From CAXBMB01 sp052078155 (GTDB lineage: Bacteria; Pseudomonadota; Alphaproteobacteria; Kiloniellales; DSM-21159): a stretch of 64,000 bases of DNA. Both the position numbers and the translations under genes were made by a program. A model generated the notes under the pieces. That model made no database searches, was not told the origin of the DNA, and saw only the letters and a program-made list of their open reading frames with translations. The stretch lies in NCBI GenBank assembly GCA_052078155.1, contig JBQJBP010000001.1, forward strand, positions 1,984,001-2,048,000, written 5' to 3'. Positions 9,530-18,241 of this stretch are shown here, piece by piece (the first letter of the stretch is position 1; every line of letters begins with the position of its first letter).

Positions 9530-10453
9530 TCAGTTGGCTTCACCCAAAGCAAAGGGCAGCAGGGTCTGCAGGATTTTTTCGTTCGCTGGCGTTGCCACAC
9601 CCGCCTTTTCACCCAAGCGGACAATGCCTCCGGTCAGCCAGTTCAGTTCCAAGCGGTTGCCCCGCTCCAGATCCACCAGCATGGAGGGCTTGACGCTGCT
9701 GGTGCGGGCCAGCAAGCCTTCATAGATGTCCTTTTCCAGATTATCCGGCAGATTGATGCCCAGCGCCCGCCCTACAGCCCCTGCTTCCAGAAGCGCTGCA
9801 TGATACAGCTCTCGGGCTTCCGGCTTTTTAAAGGCTTCGGCCAAGGGTTCCCGGAAATAACAGGCCGTGCCTGCATTGGGGGCCAGAAAGATGAATTTCT
9901 GCCAGAGCTGTGAGCGAATGTCCTCAGCGACCTCGGCATCAAAGCCTGCGGCGTCACAGGCAGCCCGCAACCGCTCTGCCCGGTCCGATCCGCCGCCGGA
10001 CAGCTCCCCGAAAATCAGCTGAGCCAGTTCAATGTTATGACGGATGATCCCGGGGCTTTCGATCAGCGCTGAAATCCGGGCAACACCCCCCATCACCGCG
10101 CCTTCGCCCAGGACCTCTGCAAAGAGATCTTCAGCTTCCACTCCGTTTTGCAGAGAGATAACAGCCGTTTCAGGTCCCACAGCTGGTTTCAAGGCCTCTG
10201 CCAGACTGTCGTTGTCCCACAGCTTGGTGCAGACGAGAATCACATCGCAGGCACCCAATGTAGAAAGATCATCGGTGACATTCACCTGCGGCAGATGCAG
10301 GTCACCCACAGGCGAGATAACTTTGAGGCCAGAGGTTTCCATGGCCGCCTTGTGCGCTCCGCGTGCCACGAACACCACGTCCTGACCAGAGGCAGCAAGG
10401 CGGGCCCCGAAATATCCGCCAACACCGCCGGCTCCGATAATCGCAATTCGCAT
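9530..10453 (-). CDS. panE: 2-dehydropantoate 2-reductase (ketopantoate reductase)
   Basis: 307 residues. NADPH-dependent reduction of ketopantoate to pantoate in pantothenate synthesis. The Rossmann motif GAGGVGGYFGARLA is at the N-terminus (residues 7-20), and LQNGVEAED and GVARISALIESPG match the ApbA/PanE N-terminal domain. The C-terminal domain has the conserved QLWQKFIFLAPNAGTAC, and SMLVDLERGNRLELNWLTG, which carries the family's substrate-binding region. The ATG at 10453 is chosen because GAGG lies 9 bases upstream; two earlier in-frame ATGs sit on or before that site. Paralogues in this family act on other 2-oxo acids, so the substrate is likely but not certain. Confidence 0.86.
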   Translation of the reverse strand: MRIAIIGAGGVGGYFGARLAASGQDVVFVARGAHKAAMETSGLKVISPVGDLHLPQVNVTDDLSTLGACDVILVCTKLWDNDSLAEALKPAVGPETAVISLQNGVEAEDLFAEVLGEGAVMGGVARISALIESPGIIRHNIELAQLIFGELSGGGSDRAERLRAACDAAGFDAEVAEDIRSQLWQKFIFLAPNAGTACYFREPLAEAFKKPEARELYHAALLEAGAVGRALGINLPDNLEKDIYEGLLARTSSVKPSMLVDLERGNRLELNWLTGGIVRLGEKAGVATPANEKILQTLLPFALGEAN

Positions 10454-10488
10454 GGACGCCATCCTCAAAACACCTCACCAGAAACCAT

Positions 10489-10530
10489 CAAAAAAAGAAG
10501 GGAGAGACCATCCTCGTCCCTCCCTTTCTT
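10489..10530 (-). terminator. Terminator of the aspartate aminotransferase gene
   Basis: Minus-strand stem AAGAAAGGGAG / CTCCCTTCTT (about 10 bp, one bulge) followed by TTTTTTT. It lies about 75 bases past the stop at 10604 and before the panE start. Confidence 0.75.
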
Positions 10531-10603
10531 GTCAACGCTGCAGCTTCTTCAACAACAGGCCCGCCGGATACGGCGTTCCCCGTTGCCAAGATGCCAGCAG
10601 AAG

Positions 10604-11809
10604 TTAATCAGTCAGTGCATTACAGGCGCGGGAAATGCGCTTCATGGCTTCTTCCAGTGCCTCGGTCGCGGTGGCATAGGAAATGCGGAAATGCGGAGCC
10701 AGCCCGAAGGCAGAACCCTGAACCACAGCCACACCTTCACTTTCCAGCAGGTAAGTGACGAAGTCCTCATCGGTTTCGATGGTCTTACCATCCGGGGTTT
10801 TCTTGCCGATGGTTCCGGCACAGGACGGATAGACGTAGAAAGCACCGTCCGGCATGGGGCAGTCCAGACCGGGCATCTGGTTCAGAGCCTGGACCACCAT
10901 GTTACGGCGTTCCGCAAAGACCTTGTTGTGTTCGTCAATAAAGTCCTGCGGTCCGTTCAGCGCTTCCACAGCCGCAGCCTGGGACACGGAACTGGGGTTG
11001 GAGGTGGACTGGGACTGGATCTTGGCCATGGCCTTGATCAGCTCAACAGGACCACCGGCAAAACCAATGCGCCAGCCGGTCATGCAATAGGCTTTGGAGA
11101 CACCGTTGACCGTCAGGGTCCGGTCATAAAGCTTGGGTTCAACCTCTGCCGGGGTGCAGAATTTGAAGTCATCATAGACCAGCTTTTCATACATATCGTC
11201 GGTCATGATCAGCACCTGCGGGTGCCGCAGCAGCACCTCACAGAGAGCTTCCATTTCCGCCCAGGTGTATCCGGCACCGGTCGGGTTGGACGGGCTGTTG
11301 AAAATCAGCCATTTGGTCTTCGGCGTGATGGCGGCTTCCAGCGCGTCCGGAGTCAGTTTGAAACCGGCACTCTGCGGGCAGTCGATCACGACGGGTTTGC
11401 CTTCAGCCAGCAGCACCATGTCCGGGTAACTCACCCAGTAAGGTGCCGGGATCAGCACTTCATCACCGGGGTTCACCGTTGCCATCAGGGCATTGTAGAG
11501 GATCTGCTTGCCACCGGTGCCAACCGTGATCTGGTTGGCTTCATAGGTCAGGTTGTTGTCACGCTTGAACTTGGCAATCACGGCTTCCTTGAGTGCAGGG
11601 GTCCCGTCCACAGCTGTGTAGCGGGTATCACCTGCAGCCATGGCTGCGATGGCGGCATCTTTGATGTTCTGGGGGGTTTCAAAATCTGGCTCACCGGCCC
11701 CCAGGCCAATCACGTCGACACCGGCAGCTTTGAGCTCACGGGCTTTCGAGGTAACGGCGATGGTGGGGGAAGGCTTGATGCGAGACAGACGCTCAGCAAT
11801 TAGCGACAT
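10604..11809 (-). CDS. Aspartate aminotransferase, class I (subgroup 1b, alphaproteobacterial type)
   Basis: 401 residues; PLP enzyme exchanging amino groups between aspartate and 2-oxoglutarate, and possibly prephenate. Seen: IGLGAGEPDFETP near the N-terminus, GGKQILYNALMA, the cofactor-binding NSPSNPTGAGYTWAEM, DDMYEKLVYD, the PLP lysine in LTVNGVSKAYCMTGWRIGFA, and the C-terminal APHFRISYA with the carboxylate-binding arginine. The ATG at 11809 gives the normal start MSLIAERLSRIKPSPTIAV, with GGAG about 9 bases upstream. It has its own terminator. Confidence 0.93.
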   Translation of the reverse strand: MSLIAERLSRIKPSPTIAVTSKARELKAAGVDVIGLGAGEPDFETPQNIKDAAIAAMAAGDTRYTAVDGTPALKEAVIAKFKRDNNLTYEANQITVGTGGKQILYNALMATVNPGDEVLIPAPYWVSYPDMVLLAEGKPVVIDCPQSAGFKLTPDALEAAITPKTKWLIFNSPSNPTGAGYTWAEMEALCEVLLRHPQVLIMTDDMYEKLVYDDFKFCTPAEVEPKLYDRTLTVNGVSKAYCMTGWRIGFAGGPVELIKAMAKIQSQSTSNPSSVSQAAAVEALNGPQDFIDEHNKVFAERRNMVVQALNQMPGLDCPMPDGAFYVYPSCAGTIGKKTPDGKTIETDEDFVTYLLESEGVAVVQGSAFGLAPHFRISYATATEALEEAMKRISRACNALTD

Positions 11810-12150
11810 GGCGCTAGGCTCCGAATTCCTGAAAAGATGTAAAAAGTGTGACAACGCCGCGCACGGTAAATCAGCCCTCTTTGGACTGCAACAGTTGGAG
11901 CCGCCTAAATCCTGCATGGCGGCCCGCTGCTTTTGCGGTTTTACGGGCAGTTTCGCCCCCTTGCTGCCAAAAACTCCCTGCCGCCCCAAAGGACATCAGG
12001 CGCCCTCCGCCCCGGCAGCTATGCGGTCCCTGACCCTAAGGTCTTCAGCGCCTTGGTTTTGACCTGAAAAAGTCACAGCCCCGCCCAAGCCTTCGTCAAT
12101 AAGATGGTTTCTTCTTCCTGAAACAGGCTGACAACGCAAAGAGGCCTCCC
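11810..12150. other. Intergenic gap
   Basis: 341 bases upstream of both the aminotransferase (minus) and the small gene at 12151 (plus). It must hold their promoters, but I see no convincing -35/-10 pair and no further gene. Confidence 0.4.
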
Positions 12151-12324
12151 GTGCGAAACGACCCGCCCCGCAAAGGTTATCTGACACTCCTCAGTTACGA
12201 AACGCACCTGGGACGCCGTCGGCGACGGCGCGAACGCCATGCCAACATGCTCTTCTGGCTGACCCTTTTAGGGGCCGCCCTGGCCGCCGTGATGATATTT
12301 GCTCAAGGGTCGCTGCCCATCTGA
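12151..12324 (+). CDS. Small single-membrane-segment protein, unknown function
   Basis: A 57-residue frame starting at GTG with AGAGG 8 bases upstream. The first 30 residues are very basic, with RRRRRRERH before one hydrophobic segment, MLFWLTLLGAALAAVMIFA (about residues 33-51), and a short tail, QGSLPI. The positive-inside pattern predicts a cytoplasmic N-terminus. I do not recognise the family. It is supported by the ribosome site, the coherent membrane topology and the absence of any competing gene. It could still be a chance frame. Confidence 0.5.
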   Translation: MRNDPPRKGYLTLLSYETHLGRRRRRRERHANMLFWLTLLGAALAAVMIFAQGSLPI

Positions 12325-12948
12325 TCTGCCCTGCCTCCTGACTTCGAAGGCTGACCCGATTTTTCCGATCCACTGACAAAAACCCATTCCGGACAGAGCC
12401 CGAGTTTTGGCAAGGTGCGATATTTACGGGGCACTGCTTTTAGCAAGGCAGTGCTTGGGAAGCGGTGCTGTTTTGGCTCTCTATGGATTGGACAGGCGAG
12501 CCGGGCTGAACCGGGGCAGACCGGGCTGGACCAGGGTAAACCTGGGCGGATTCCCGGATCCCGTTGCAGCAAGGAATACTCATGGCTGCAGAAATCATTT
12601 GACAACAGATGATTTCATCAGGAAATTCAGCAAAACCTCAGCACACATTTCAAGCTCCACCATCGCTAACTTATTGATTTTACTATTTTAATTCCGGAAT
12701 TATGGAGCAAAGAAAATCTTGCCTAAAAAATCTTGCTTATGCACGCATATGTAGTGGGATTAAAATCTCAGCGACAGCTTGACGCAAGGCACAGCCTCAC
12801 TTCATTCACAACTCCTTAATCTTCCCCTCCTTAGGATGGTGCAACCTCTGATACTTGCGAACAGTTCCTGTTTCGGCTCGTTTCAGGCCCACGACGGCCC
12901 ACACAGCCCCGTGCTTTCAGATTTTCAGTGACCATCAGGGTATCCCCC
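12325..12948. other. Long intergenic gap upstream of the chemoreceptor
   Basis: 624 bases with no gene. It holds a stable hairpin (GCACTGC 12430-12436 / GCAGTGC 12447-12453, extendable by two pairs) without a T tract, and a short run of degenerate GGGCTGRACC-like units at about 12500-12550. An AT-rich stretch at 12600-12770 probably carries the chemoreceptor promoter. Confidence 0.45.
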
Positions 12949-14643
12949 ATGTCCCTATTGCATCTTTTCCGGATCAAAACCTTCGGCATTATCTTCATCT
13001 GTTTCACTGCTCTGGCCAGCGTGGGCTTTGCCGTCAACGGCTATCTCTCACTTCAGAGCCTGACGAAAGCCGAAGAGGCCTGGACCACGCTGGAAAGCGA
13101 TCGCAATGGTCGCGCCCAGGCTCTCTCTACCCTGCGGGCGGAACTGGGCTACGGCGGGATGATCCACCAGTTCAAGAACTTCGTGCTACGGGGTGAGGTC
13201 AAACGCATACCGAAAATCACAGCTCGCGCAGAAGCGGCTAAAACCGCCATCGCCAGCTACCGGGCTCTGGACATCTCAGCTCAGGAAGCCGAAGCGCTGA
13301 ACGCCATCAATGACATGATCGACACATACCTGTCGAAAGTTCAGCCGGTAAAGCAAGCCATCGAAAGCGGTGCCGATGCTGCGGCCAGAGACAAGATCGC
13401 CTCGGTGAGCGATGGACCGGCTGTGGCGGCCCTGGGCAGTTTGGTTGAGGTTCTGGAGCAAAAAGGGCTGGCTGATTCAGAAGCGATGGAAGCCAACCTT
13501 CAGGATGTGGGCAATCGCCTGATCGTCGTAACGGTGGTGGTTCTGATCTTCATGCTGATGATGATGGGCGGCACGGTCTGGGCCAACATTTACCGGGTTG
13601 TGCTTCCCGTCAACAAGCTGACGGCTGCCGCCAAAGAGCTGGTCGCCGGGAACCTGAACGTCAAAGTCGCCGGTCAGGATCTCCATGATGAGATTGGGGA
13701 ACTGGCCCGTGGCATCGCCGCCTGGCAGCTTTCTGCTCAACAGCGCAAAAGCATGATCGAGGAAAAGGAACAGGAACAGGCCGTCCAGGAAGCCCGGGCC
13801 AAGGAAGTTGAAGCGCATATCAGCCGGTTTGAAGGCGAAATCATGGATATTGTCTCCGTGGTGACCTCCTCCTCAGACAACCTGCGCACCCACGCAGACC
13901 AGCTGCACATTGCCGCCGAAAACGGCAACACCCAGGCTGCCGAAGTGGCCGATGCCGGGCAGAACGCCTCCCGAAATGTTCAGGAAGTGGCCAGCGCCAC
14001 CCAGCAGCTGACGGCCTCCATCAGCGAGATTGGGGTCAAGACCACCGAAACCACCAGCATCACCCGCACAGCCGTGGATGAAGCCAAGCGTACCGACGTC
14101 ACCATTCAGACCCTGCACCAGTCTGCTGAGAAAATCGGCGATGTGCTGAAACTGATCGAAGAGATCGCGGAACAGACCAATCTGCTGGCTCTCAACGCCA
14201 CCATTGAAGCGGCCCGCGCCGGGGAAGCCGGCAAAGGGTTCGCGGTGGTGGCCAATGAAGTGAAGTCTCTGGCCAATCAGACCGCCAGAGCCACCGAAGA
14301 AATCTCCGGTCAGATTGTGGCCATGCAGGACGTTACCGAATCAGCGGTTGATGCCATGCGCCGCATCGACCAGACCATCACCCAGGTTGATGAAATTGCT
14401 GCCACCATTGCCACCGCGGTGGAGGAACAGTCCGCCGCGACCCAGGAAATCAACCGCTCTGTGCACCTGGCCTCCGACGGCACTGAAACTGTGGCAACGG
14501 CCATTACCAAAGTCACTGAAGCTGCCAGAGAAACGGATGATACGGCCAATCATGTGCTGACGGCTTCCAGCAACCTGTCTCAGAACTCCGAACAGTTGCG
14601 CAACGCCGTCAACCAGTTCATCAACAACGTCCGGGCCGCTTAA
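12949..14643 (+). CDS. Methyl-accepting chemotaxis protein
   Basis: 564 residues. A first membrane segment (about 10-30) is followed by a periplasmic sensor region (30-190) with the motif GYGGMIHQFKNFVLRGE, seen in many alphaproteobacterial receptors. A second membrane segment (191-210, very Met-rich) leads to a HAMP domain and a cytoplasmic signalling domain with the near-invariant hairpin tip EQTNLLALNATIEAARAGE. The ligand is unknown. The ATG at 12949 is chosen with AGGG about 8 bases upstream; an in-frame GTG at 12928 is an alternative. It is a single gene with its own terminator, and no chemotaxis cluster is nearby. Confidence 0.94.
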   Translation: MSLLHLFRIKTFGIIFICFTALASVGFAVNGYLSLQSLTKAEEAWTTLESDRNGRAQALSTLRAELGYGGMIHQFKNFVLRGEVKRIPKITARAEAAKTAIASYRALDISAQEAEALNAINDMIDTYLSKVQPVKQAIESGADAAARDKIASVSDGPAVAALGSLVEVLEQKGLADSEAMEANLQDVGNRLIVVTVVVLIFMLMMMGGTVWANIYRVVLPVNKLTAAAKELVAGNLNVKVAGQDLHDEIGELARGIAAWQLSAQQRKSMIEEKEQEQAVQEARAKEVEAHISRFEGEIMDIVSVVTSSSDNLRTHADQLHIAAENGNTQAAEVADAGQNASRNVQEVASATQQLTASISEIGVKTTETTSITRTAVDEAKRTDVTIQTLHQSAEKIGDVLKLIEEIAEQTNLLALNATIEAARAGEAGKGFAVVANEVKSLANQTARATEEISGQIVAMQDVTESAVDAMRRIDQTITQVDEIAATIATAVEEQSAATQEINRSVHLASDGTETVATAITKVTEAARETDDTANHVLTASSNLSQNSEQLRNAVNQFINNVRAA

Positions 14644-14671
14644 GACCCGCACAGATCCCTGAAACGACAGG

Positions 14672-14703
14672 AAAAGGCCGTGGCTTCACGCCGCGGCCTT
14701 TTG
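14672..14703 (+). terminator. Terminator of the chemoreceptor gene
   Basis: AAAAGGCCGTGG / CCGCGGCCTTTT stem with a 7-nt loop, 28 bases past the stop. Confidence 0.85.
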
Positions 14704-14908
14704 CGTTGTCCGAACCACTTTGTTCTGTTCCTGCAATGGCCAGCTTTGTGCAGGGGCCAACTGTGCTTCAGCCCCTCTGGCGCACCGCATTGTGCGTGAG
14801 AAAAGAAACGACCAATCTGGTAGAGCAGAAAGCTGTCGCGAAAAACAATTTCAGGCAGTAATCTGCTGCACGAAAAACAACAGCGGCGACAGCAGGGGGT
14901 AAGCTGCA

Positions 14909-16222
14909 ATGAACTCAGAGGACCTGTTCAATCGGGACAACATCATCGACCTGAGTTTCTTCAATTTCCGCAACGCCATTACTGCCGCTTACTTCGCGGA
15001 TCAGGACTTTAAAGTCCTCAAGACAAACGAGAATTTTGAGACCTTCTTTCCCATTCTGGGCAATGTCACGCAGGCTTACTTTCCAAACATCCTGGAACAG
15101 CTGGGACTGCCGGGACAGCAGATCGACAACTGGATCACCGGCATTCAAAAAGAAGGATTTGTCCTGATTCCGGAGATCAAGATCAAAAGAAACGGCGATA
15201 CCCGCGTGTACTCTTTGCTGTCCACCAGTACCGAAGATGAGAACTTTTCCTATCTAAGAGGCATACAGGGGCAGTTCGTGGACCGCACGGCTGAGTGGTC
15301 CCTTCGGCAGGAGCGGGAAGAACTGCTGGAGCAAAAGATCCGCGACCGGGAGATCATCGAAGAAAAAAGCCGCCATCTGGAACATCTGGCCAAGCGGCTG
15401 GCCAAATACCTGTCGCCCCAGATCTACAACAGCATCTTTGCCGACACCAAAGACAGCCTCGCCCCCACGACCCGCAAAAACCTCACCATCTTCTTTTCAG
15501 ACATCGAAAAGTTCACCGACCTTTCGGACACGCTGGAGCCGGAACAGCTGACGGCCATCGTCAACAACTACCTGTCGGAAATGTCGAGCATCGCCATTGA
15601 TTGTGGCGGCACCATCGACAAGTTCATTGGCGACGCCATCCTGGTCTTCTTCGGAGACCCTGAAAGTGAGGGCGAGGAAGAAGATGCGCTGAAATGCATA
15701 GAAATGGGCCTGCGCATGCAGCAGCGTACCACCGAACTGCAAAGCCACTGGAAGAAGCTGGGGGCCCACAAAGGCCTGAAAGTGCGCATGGGCATCACCA
15801 CCGGCTTCTGCACGGTTGGGAGTTTCGGGTCTGAACAGCGGCTGGATTATTCCGTGCTGGGCAGTCCGGTGAACCTGGCCGCCCGGCTGCAGTCTCTGGC
15901 CCCTCCAGGCAAGATCCTCATGACTGAATCCACCTACGATCTGGTGCACAGTCATCTGGATTGTGATCCCTTTTCAGAAGTCACCCCACGGGGCTTTTCC
16001 CGTCCCGTCCAGACTTACCAGGTGAAAGACTTCCGCTCAAAAGAGCACCGCCAGAAGCGCCGGGACCTTTCCCACTGCGGAAACCATGTGGAGGTCCAGG
16101 TCATCGACAGTTCAGACACCCGGGCAGTGATTGAAGAACTGCGCAACGTTCTGATCTACTTCGAAGACAAGCTGGGGACCGGCCGTCCTGCATCCAAAAC
16201 CAGCCAGAACTCAGATCGCTAA
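14909..16222 (+). CDS. Class III adenylate cyclase with PAS-like sensor
   Basis: 437 residues, no membrane segment. Residues 20-130 look like a PAS-type domain (YFADQDFKVLKTNENFETFF, later RGIQGQFVDRTAEW), then a charged coiled coil (130-165), then the cyclase domain (about 190-370). Catalytic features: metal-binding Asp198 (FFSDIEKFT) and Asp242 (FIGDAILVFF), and Lys238, which favours ATP over GTP; the late motif is LDYSVLGSPVNLAAR. It makes cAMP in response to a cytoplasmic signal that is unknown. GGGGGT lies about 10 bases upstream of the ATG. It converges on the TetR gene at 16241, only 18 bases away. Confidence 0.93.
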   Translation: MNSEDLFNRDNIIDLSFFNFRNAITAAYFADQDFKVLKTNENFETFFPILGNVTQAYFPNILEQLGLPGQQIDNWITGIQKEGFVLIPEIKIKRNGDTRVYSLLSTSTEDENFSYLRGIQGQFVDRTAEWSLRQEREELLEQKIRDREIIEEKSRHLEHLAKRLAKYLSPQIYNSIFADTKDSLAPTTRKNLTIFFSDIEKFTDLSDTLEPEQLTAIVNNYLSEMSSIAIDCGGTIDKFIGDAILVFFGDPESEGEEEDALKCIEMGLRMQQRTTELQSHWKKLGAHKGLKVRMGITTGFCTVGSFGSEQRLDYSVLGSPVNLAARLQSLAPPGKILMTESTYDLVHSHLDCDPFSEVTPRGFSRPVQTYQVKDFRSKEHRQKRRDLSHCGNHVEVQVIDSSDTRAVIEELRNVLIYFEDKLGTGRPASKTSQNSDR

Positions 16223-16240
16223 ATCCCGGGTGTCGGTGAG

Positions 16241-16831
16241 CTAATCGCTTTGCTTCAGGCTGTCCAGCAGGAGGGCCGCCGTGTCCCGCGCGCTGGAGCG
16301 GAATCGCGGGGCCAGAGGCAAAGCCACCAGGGCTTCTTCATGCTGATTGAGGGCAGCCAATCCATAGGCCACCAGCTGGATCCTGCTTGAAGGCTGCTCT
16401 GGAAAAAGCTCTGTCAGCAGATCCTCATTGGCCTGAATGAAGTTCTCCAACGCTGTCGTTAACACCGCTTGAACCGCAGGGTAACGATCGGCCACAGACA
16501 AAAGAGCCTCAAAAACCTGCTCCGAGTCATCGGCCTGCGCCCCACCGGCTGGAAAGAGCAAATTCAGCATCCCCTGGCCCTGATCGTTTCGGGGAACATA
16601 ACGCCGGTACTCTGCCAGTTCCTTGGCATAGCGCGCGCCCAGACGCTGCGCCAGGGCCTCAATCAAGTCATCACGATTGCCGATGAAATGGCGCAACACT
16701 GTGCGTTTGACGCCCGCCTCTTCCGCAATCAGTTCCAACGAAGACCCCTCCAGCCCATAGCGCGCAATACAGCGCTCAAAGGCATCCAGAATTTCATTGC
16801 TGCGCTGAGCTTTGAGGGAGGGTCGCCCCAT
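16241..16831 (-). CDS. TetR/AcrR family transcriptional regulator
   Basis: 196 residues with an N-terminal HTH: SNEILDAFERCIARYGLEGSS, then LIAEEAGVKRTVLRHFIGNRDDLI. The ligand domain is not recognisable. The ATG at 16831 has GGAG 8 bases upstream; an in-frame extension to 16984 is unlike the family and crosses into the promoter region. It is divergent from the fatty-acid hydroxylase gene, with a palindromic operator candidate between them, so control of that gene and of itself is likely (inference). Confidence 0.9.
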   Translation of the reverse strand: MGRPSLKAQRSNEILDAFERCIARYGLEGSSLELIAEEAGVKRTVLRHFIGNRDDLIEALAQRLGARYAKELAEYRRYVPRNDQGQGMLNLLFPAGGAQADDSEQVFEALLSVADRYPAVQAVLTTALENFIQANEDLLTELFPEQPSSRIQLVAYGLAALNQHEEALVALPLAPRFRSSARDTAALLLDSLKQSD

Positions 16832-17021
16832 TCGTTTCTCCAGATTTGTCAGAGTCAGATCGGATTCTAGAAACACGCTTTGTGACAGCGCCTGACCCTG
16901 CGTTACGTGACGTGTGACCCGGCGTTTTCTCGCCAGAAGATACGGGGGCACGGTTTTGTTGCACCCGCAAAGTTCCTCCAGCAAAACCGGTCACGCCGAG
17001 CTACTCAGGCACAATAAATAT

Positions 17022-17039
17022 ATTTTCAGTGTTGAAAAT
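17022..17039. promoter_or_regulatory. Palindromic operator candidate between tetR and hydroxylase genes
   Basis: Perfect inverted repeat ATTTTCA-GTGT-TGAAAAT in the AT-rich divergent promoter region. The half-site continuation TGAAAATTTA recurs 38 bases downstream at 17071-17080, just before the hydroxylase start. Size and place fit a TetR dimer site. Confidence 0.5.
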
Positions 17040-17095
17040 TTACAATCCATCCTTAGTTTATTGTCAGATATGAAAATTTAAATGGATAGAGCCTG

Positions 17096-17995
17096 ATGGA
17101 TGCCTTTATCAGCCCTGCAACCCTGGAAAGCTGGCTTACGGTTCTGGACAGCTGGAGCTTTATTCTGGGCTTTGGTCTGCTGGGCCTGGAGTTCTTGTGG
17201 ATCTTGCTCAGCAAACGGCTGACGAAGAACCTCTTTCTGGATCAGCTGGCTTCCCTGTCGACACAGGTCCCGTCCCTGGCCATTGAGGTGGTTTCCTTTA
17301 CCGCCCTGCTGCTGATCTACTACGGCCTGAGCCAGACCGTTGCGCTCTTTGATCTTCCCATCACCGGCTGGACGGTATTGCTGGTCATTCTGGCCGCTGA
17401 CTTTGCCTACTACTGGGAACATCGGGCCAGCCACCGCATTCGGCTGTTCTGGGTTACCCATGCGGTCCATCACAGCTCCCCCGAAATGAACATTGCTGTG
17501 GCTTACCGGTTTGGCGCACTGGACAGCTTCGTCGCCCTGCTGTTTCACGCGCCCCTGGTGGTGCTGGGCTTTGATCCTCTGCTGGTCATTCTGGGGCAGG
17601 TAGTTGTTCTGGTCTACCAGACCTGGCTGCACACGGAAGCCATCGGCAAGCTGGGTCCGTTGGAGGGGGTCATCAACACCCCGTCGGCCCACCGGGTCCA
17701 TCACGGTTCCGATGAGCTCTATCTGGATAAAAACTATGGGGGCATTCTGATGCTGTGGGATCGGCTGTTTGGCAGTTATCAGGCCGAAGAAGCCCGGCCG
17801 ACCTATGGGCTGACAGTGCCGATCAACAGCGTCAATCCCCTGAAAGTCTGGACCTCTGAACTGCTGGTCCTGATCCGCGACTTTCGCCGGACTGAAAACT
17901 CAGCAGAGGTTTTCGGCACGCTTTTCGGTCCCCCGGGGTGGCTGGACAAACGAAAAGAAACAGGCACAGCCCCTGAACAAAGGGGCTCAGATTAA
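17096..17995 (+). CDS. Sterol desaturase/fatty-acid hydroxylase family membrane protein
   Basis: 299 residues with several membrane segments. The three histidine clusters that bind the di-iron centre are present in order: EHRASHR (about 117-123), HAVHH (122-130 region) and SAHRVHHGSDE (about 200-210), followed by NYGGILMLWDRLFGSY, which is typical of the family. Members add oxygen or double bonds to sterols, carotenoids, sphingoid bases or ornithine lipids; the substrate is not shown here. It is divergent from a TetR gene that probably controls it. Confidence 0.92.
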   Translation: MDAFISPATLESWLTVLDSWSFILGFGLLGLEFLWILLSKRLTKNLFLDQLASLSTQVPSLAIEVVSFTALLLIYYGLSQTVALFDLPITGWTVLLVILAADFAYYWEHRASHRIRLFWVTHAVHHSSPEMNIAVAYRFGALDSFVALLFHAPLVVLGFDPLLVILGQVVVLVYQTWLHTEAIGKLGPLEGVINTPSAHRVHHGSDELYLDKNYGGILMLWDRLFGSYQAEEARPTYGLTVPINSVNPLKVWTSELLVLIRDFRRTENSAEVFGTLFGPPGWLDKRKETGTAPEQRGSD

Positions 17996-18241
17996 GGAGC
18001 CACATGGAAACTGTCCTCCGCGCCCCTGCTAGAACCCCACCCAAGAAGCAACGTCACGAGTGAACAACTCTGGAAAACCGTACGGGGAACCGAGGCCCAG
18101 TATCGTAACCATTAAGGCAGAAACACTCCCTGCCGCCCGAACATTGCCATTTTTTAACTTAAAAGCACGCCAGCCGCGGTCCCATTTCCCCGCTTTCCTG
18201 TGAGGTGACACAACAAAAACACCGAACAGGGAGTAAAACAG

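Noticed and set aside
10148..11803. A 551-codon open frame on the plus strand opposite panE and the aminotransferase gene
   Set aside because: The minus strand encodes two well-recognised enzymes across the same bases; the plus frame has no family resemblance and crosses a terminator.
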